This document shows, in pieces, positions 61,383 through 64,000 of a DNA stretch of 64,000 nt. A model generated the notes under the pieces. That model had not been told where the DNA came from. It did not search any database and worked only from the letters and a program-made list of their open reading frames with translations. Origin of the DNA: Atherix ibis (taxonomy: Eukaryota > Arthropoda > Insecta > Diptera > Athericidae). The stretch is from the NCBI GenBank assembly GCA_958298945.1, contig OY282606.1, positions 76,867,622 through 76,931,621 on the forward strand. The letters run 5' to 3'. A program made the position numbers and the translations under genes. Position 1 is the first letter of the stretch; the number at the start of each line of letters is the position of its first letter.

Positions 61383-61493
61383 ATGATGGTGGCGGATTTA
61401 TTCACCGATGTTGTCGATTTCATGACAAACATTTTTGAAATGTACTGGAGATTGGTGTGGAGGAGGAGGGGACAAGTTGTAGTGACGAGTTGA
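61383..61493 (+). CDS. candidate 36-residue small ORF
   Basis: ATG at 61383 (a second ATG follows directly) to TGA at 61491-61493. The peptide starts MMVADLFTDVVDFMTNIF, can form an amphipathic or membrane-associating helix, and then has a basic patch (WRRRGQ). Its codons are GC-richer than the surrounding DNA. It overlaps the end of an unrelated low-complexity frame by a few bases. There is no homology evidence and no known family, so this is a possible micropeptide or chance. Confidence 0.2.
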   Translation: MMVADLFTDVVDFMTNIFEMYWRLVWRRRGQVVVTS

Positions 61494-63046
61494 TAGTACA
61501 ACATCATCAACAACTTTTAGATTTTATAAACAACGCGTACTCTCGATTGCACCAAGTTCAATTCATTTAATTTTTTGCAGATTATTTTGTGTACGATTTT
61601 TATTCTAGGCATACTACTTTGAGAAGTAGGTATTGAAGGGAAGTTGGCTAATTGATTGTGTAAGAAAGTTCAATAACGATGAAGTGTGTTGTCTATAACC
61701 TGTTAGAAATTAATATTGAGAAAAGGCAGACAAGGGGATTCGGATTTTCAGTGAATCACTTGATTACTTAAAGTCAACTTCCATTTCGAATGAGGAACAC
61801 TCTTGAATCATAGCGTCAATTTCTTTAGAATTTTTTCTAGAAATGAATTGAAACTTGAATCTTTTACGCTGACAACATGATAGCTCCTGTACGAACTAAT
61901 TAACAAGAATTGACCAAAAAGCATTGACCACTTTGAATTGCTCTTCGTGTCAGCATGTTTTTTTTTGTAGCGTAGCAGTTTTCAAATGCAAGCGATTTAA
62001 AATCCAGAAAGTACAAATGCGTCTTCGAGGGAAACGCATACCAGTGGTGTGAAATTGCACTTACAATACTCGTTGTATACTGTCTACTTTTGGATATTCA
62101 GCCATTACAACCTAATCATCCTACTAAACTTGGTCATAATTTTCTAGTAATTCGATACCCGCATTAAATTGTTAACCAAATGAATATGTTCAAGTTACGA
62201 GTATGCCATTTATTGTCCAGAGTTACGAGTTTTTACTCTTTATCATAAGTTCTTACATTATTTTTAATTGATTTGAAATTTACTCATAAAATTATAAACA
62301 CGTGCATATGTTAAGTACTTAGGTATGCACATGCAAATAGAAATTAATAAAAATTACTTACTGAAACAGGTTTGATATACTGAAAATACTGGATTAGAAT
62401 TAACCAGATAAGAGGAAACGGTGTGATTAGGTGGGGACAATTTTTAATTAAAAATAGCAGATCCGCTTAATAATTTATATGTCAAAATAGAAAAAAGATA
62501 AATAGAAACGTAGAAAGATTTTTTAAATATCTTTTGGTTCTTTTAATAAAAATTTTTTTTGGAGGTTCCCACAAAATTGTTGAGTTTTTTTGAATTGATC
62601 GTGAGCTATAGCCATTATTGATGAAAAAAATATTATAAAAATTACAGCACAACTATTGATTTAGATTTACGTATTTTTATATAAATCTGCTTGGAAGATT
62701 TTTAAATAGATAAAAATTTATTGGGTACCTTTTTACTTTTCTATAATATCACGTGTCATTTTTTAGACACGATCTGTATTTGGATTTATCCTAGGTTCCT
62801 TCTGATCTCATTCTCTCTGTAATTACAGGTATTTCTCTGAAAGTTATTTGAGCAGATTGAGCGAAAGGCTAAATGATTAATAATTGGCTTTGATAAGAAA
62901 AAAAATATTTTTATGTGTAAAGTTAATTTTATTTGCTAATTTCGTATATTTATAGCTCGATAGACTTATTACAACGTTTTTATATTTTTTGAATCCCATC
63001 TAAAAAATACGATCTCTTCCAACCCTTAGAAATAGTTGTGTGTTTC

Positions 63047-63286
63047 CTACCTCATGGCATTTTGCCGTGTCGATAACACAAGTGTACGAAAATGAGAATA
63101 GCGAAATGATGTGCCATCAAATTTTATGTTAAATTTGGTGACTCCACGAGCTTGACTTAGAATAATCTGCAAAGGGCTAAGTGTGAACGTTCTATATCTA
63201 GAGCATAGGTGTTGTGGTATAAAGTGTTCTTGGAGGCCGAAAAGAAGTGGTAGATTAACCTCGCTCAGATATATCTTCAACATCAA
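63047..63286 (-). other. unassigned 79-codon frame
   Basis: The translation has varied, protein-like composition (LPLLFGLQEHFIPQHLCSRY, then SQARGVTKFNIKFDG) rather than the usual F/K/I bias. I do not recognise it. It could be an exon, a decayed mobile element fragment or chance. Confidence 0.25.
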
Positions 63287-63696
63287 AACCTAATGAAAAG
63301 CGATATCAAACCGTTGTTTACCATTAAAGTTGATGAGCAGTAAGTTAAATTTGATTCCTTTATCATTCACTTGATTTTATATGAAGATTTTTAAATGAGA
63401 GAAATATGTGCTAAAATATTACTAAAAAAACCTCAAGTTTAAACAGAAAGCCATCTGTCATTTTTGTTAGGAAAAGGAATTTTTGCGGTTATCCAGCCCA
63501 CTGAAGGTGATTTCAGTTGAAGCAAAACATCATTGAAAAAAGAGTAAGAAAAACGCCACCGTTGTTTTAACTCTTTTTATCAGTGATGTGAGGATTCAAC
63601 TGGAATTACTTTCAGTTCCTTACGAGAAATACTTTAATGGCTTTGACGTCTAATAATTTTTAGATACATAAATATTCTAACAAGCAGATTTTATGA

Positions 63697-63840
63697 CAAA
63701 GACACTACAATGATAGGAGAAGAACAAGTGACGGTGAACACCCATCGGCATTTTTCCGCCTAATGAGATATTCTAATGCTTTTAGAGACCTCTTGGAAAA
63801 TCTTTCTTTAAACGCCGATATGTGTCTATGGTTAAAGTAA
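63697..63840 (+). other. unassigned 47-codon open stretch
   Basis: Open between TGA at 63694-63696 and TAA at 63838-63840, reading for example HPSAFFRLMRYSNAFRDLL. Protein-like but without a recognised family or a start codon near its beginning. Confidence 0.18.
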
Positions 63841-64000
63841 TGGAAAGAGTTTTTAATGAGGCGATTATGGTGGTAGGATAATCGAGAATGAACATTTTTA
63901 TAACAAGAAATACATAATCTATGAATAAAGGGATCATTTAGGATTGAAGGAATTGGATTAGAGACTGTTTGAAATGCTTAGTAGAACCCAGAGTTTTATT

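Larger units (their letters stand above)
60373..64000. other. non-coding stretch with a few small unexplained frames
   Basis: No transposon motif recognised. Three small frames are listed separately (61383, 63047, 63697). The rest is AT-rich without clear structure. Confidence 0.5.

Noticed and set aside
1..64000. Prokaryotic-type systems (operons, CRISPR, phage defence)
   Set aside because: No long co-directional ORFs, no ribosome binding site patterns and no direct-repeat arrays with spacers. The content is eukaryotic transposon debris.

Overview
The window looks like AT-rich intergenic or intronic DNA from an insect or another arthropod. I find no complete host gene, rRNA, tRNA or CRISPR array. 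What can be read is a graveyard of transposable elements: Tc1/mariner DNA transposons of at least four lineages, and non-LTR retrotransposons (LINEs) of three kinds. All coding regions found are broken by stops, frameshifts or deletions. The eukaryotic, arthropod assignment rests on these families and on the lack of long open frames. No base in the window identifies the species. All family calls come from reading protein motifs by eye; no search was run.

Layout. 1-12 kb: mostly featureless AT-rich DNA, with one transposase fragment (5.6-6.4 kb, minus). 12.2-16.8 kb: an RNase H-bearing LINE remnant (minus), a mariner scrap (14.1-14.5 kb, plus) and a LINE reverse transcriptase scrap (16.3-16.8 kb, minus). 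17.7-19.0 kb: a nearly full-length mariner with inverted repeats and TA flanks. 19-25.6 kb: nothing recognised. 25.6-29.1 kb: a second copy of the 5.6-kb fragment type, a GC-richer island, a 372-bp MITE with 31-bp perfect inverted ends, and a DD41D-type transposase remnant. 29.6-31.8 kb: a 5'-truncated Jockey-like LINE bracketed by similar degenerate short repeats. 34.6-36.0 kb: another LINE (minus). 39.1-39.9 kb: a second Jockey-like fragment.

40.3-42.6 kb: a mariner nested inside the transposase gene of an older, different mariner. 43.8-44.6 kb: a DD41D remnant. 47.4-48.5 kb: an internally deleted mariner with clear ends. 51.5-52.8 kb: the most complete DD41D-family element. 52.9-53.7 kb: a third Jockey-like fragment. 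54.7-55.8 kb: a GC-richer island with a strong three-way RNA-like fold and a 45-bp in-frame duplication. 58.4-60.4 kb: a second, independent nested pair of mariners. 60-64 kb: mostly empty, with a few small coding-like frames.

The elements do not act together as a pathway. The order of events can still be read in two places, because each nested insertion left a TA duplication and the host transposase frame is continuous once the insert is taken out. The best leads are the two nested pairs, the new-looking MITE at 27.85-28.22 kb, the structured element at 54.98-55.04 kb, and a few short unexplained frames. I did not find a convincing undescribed multi-gene system.
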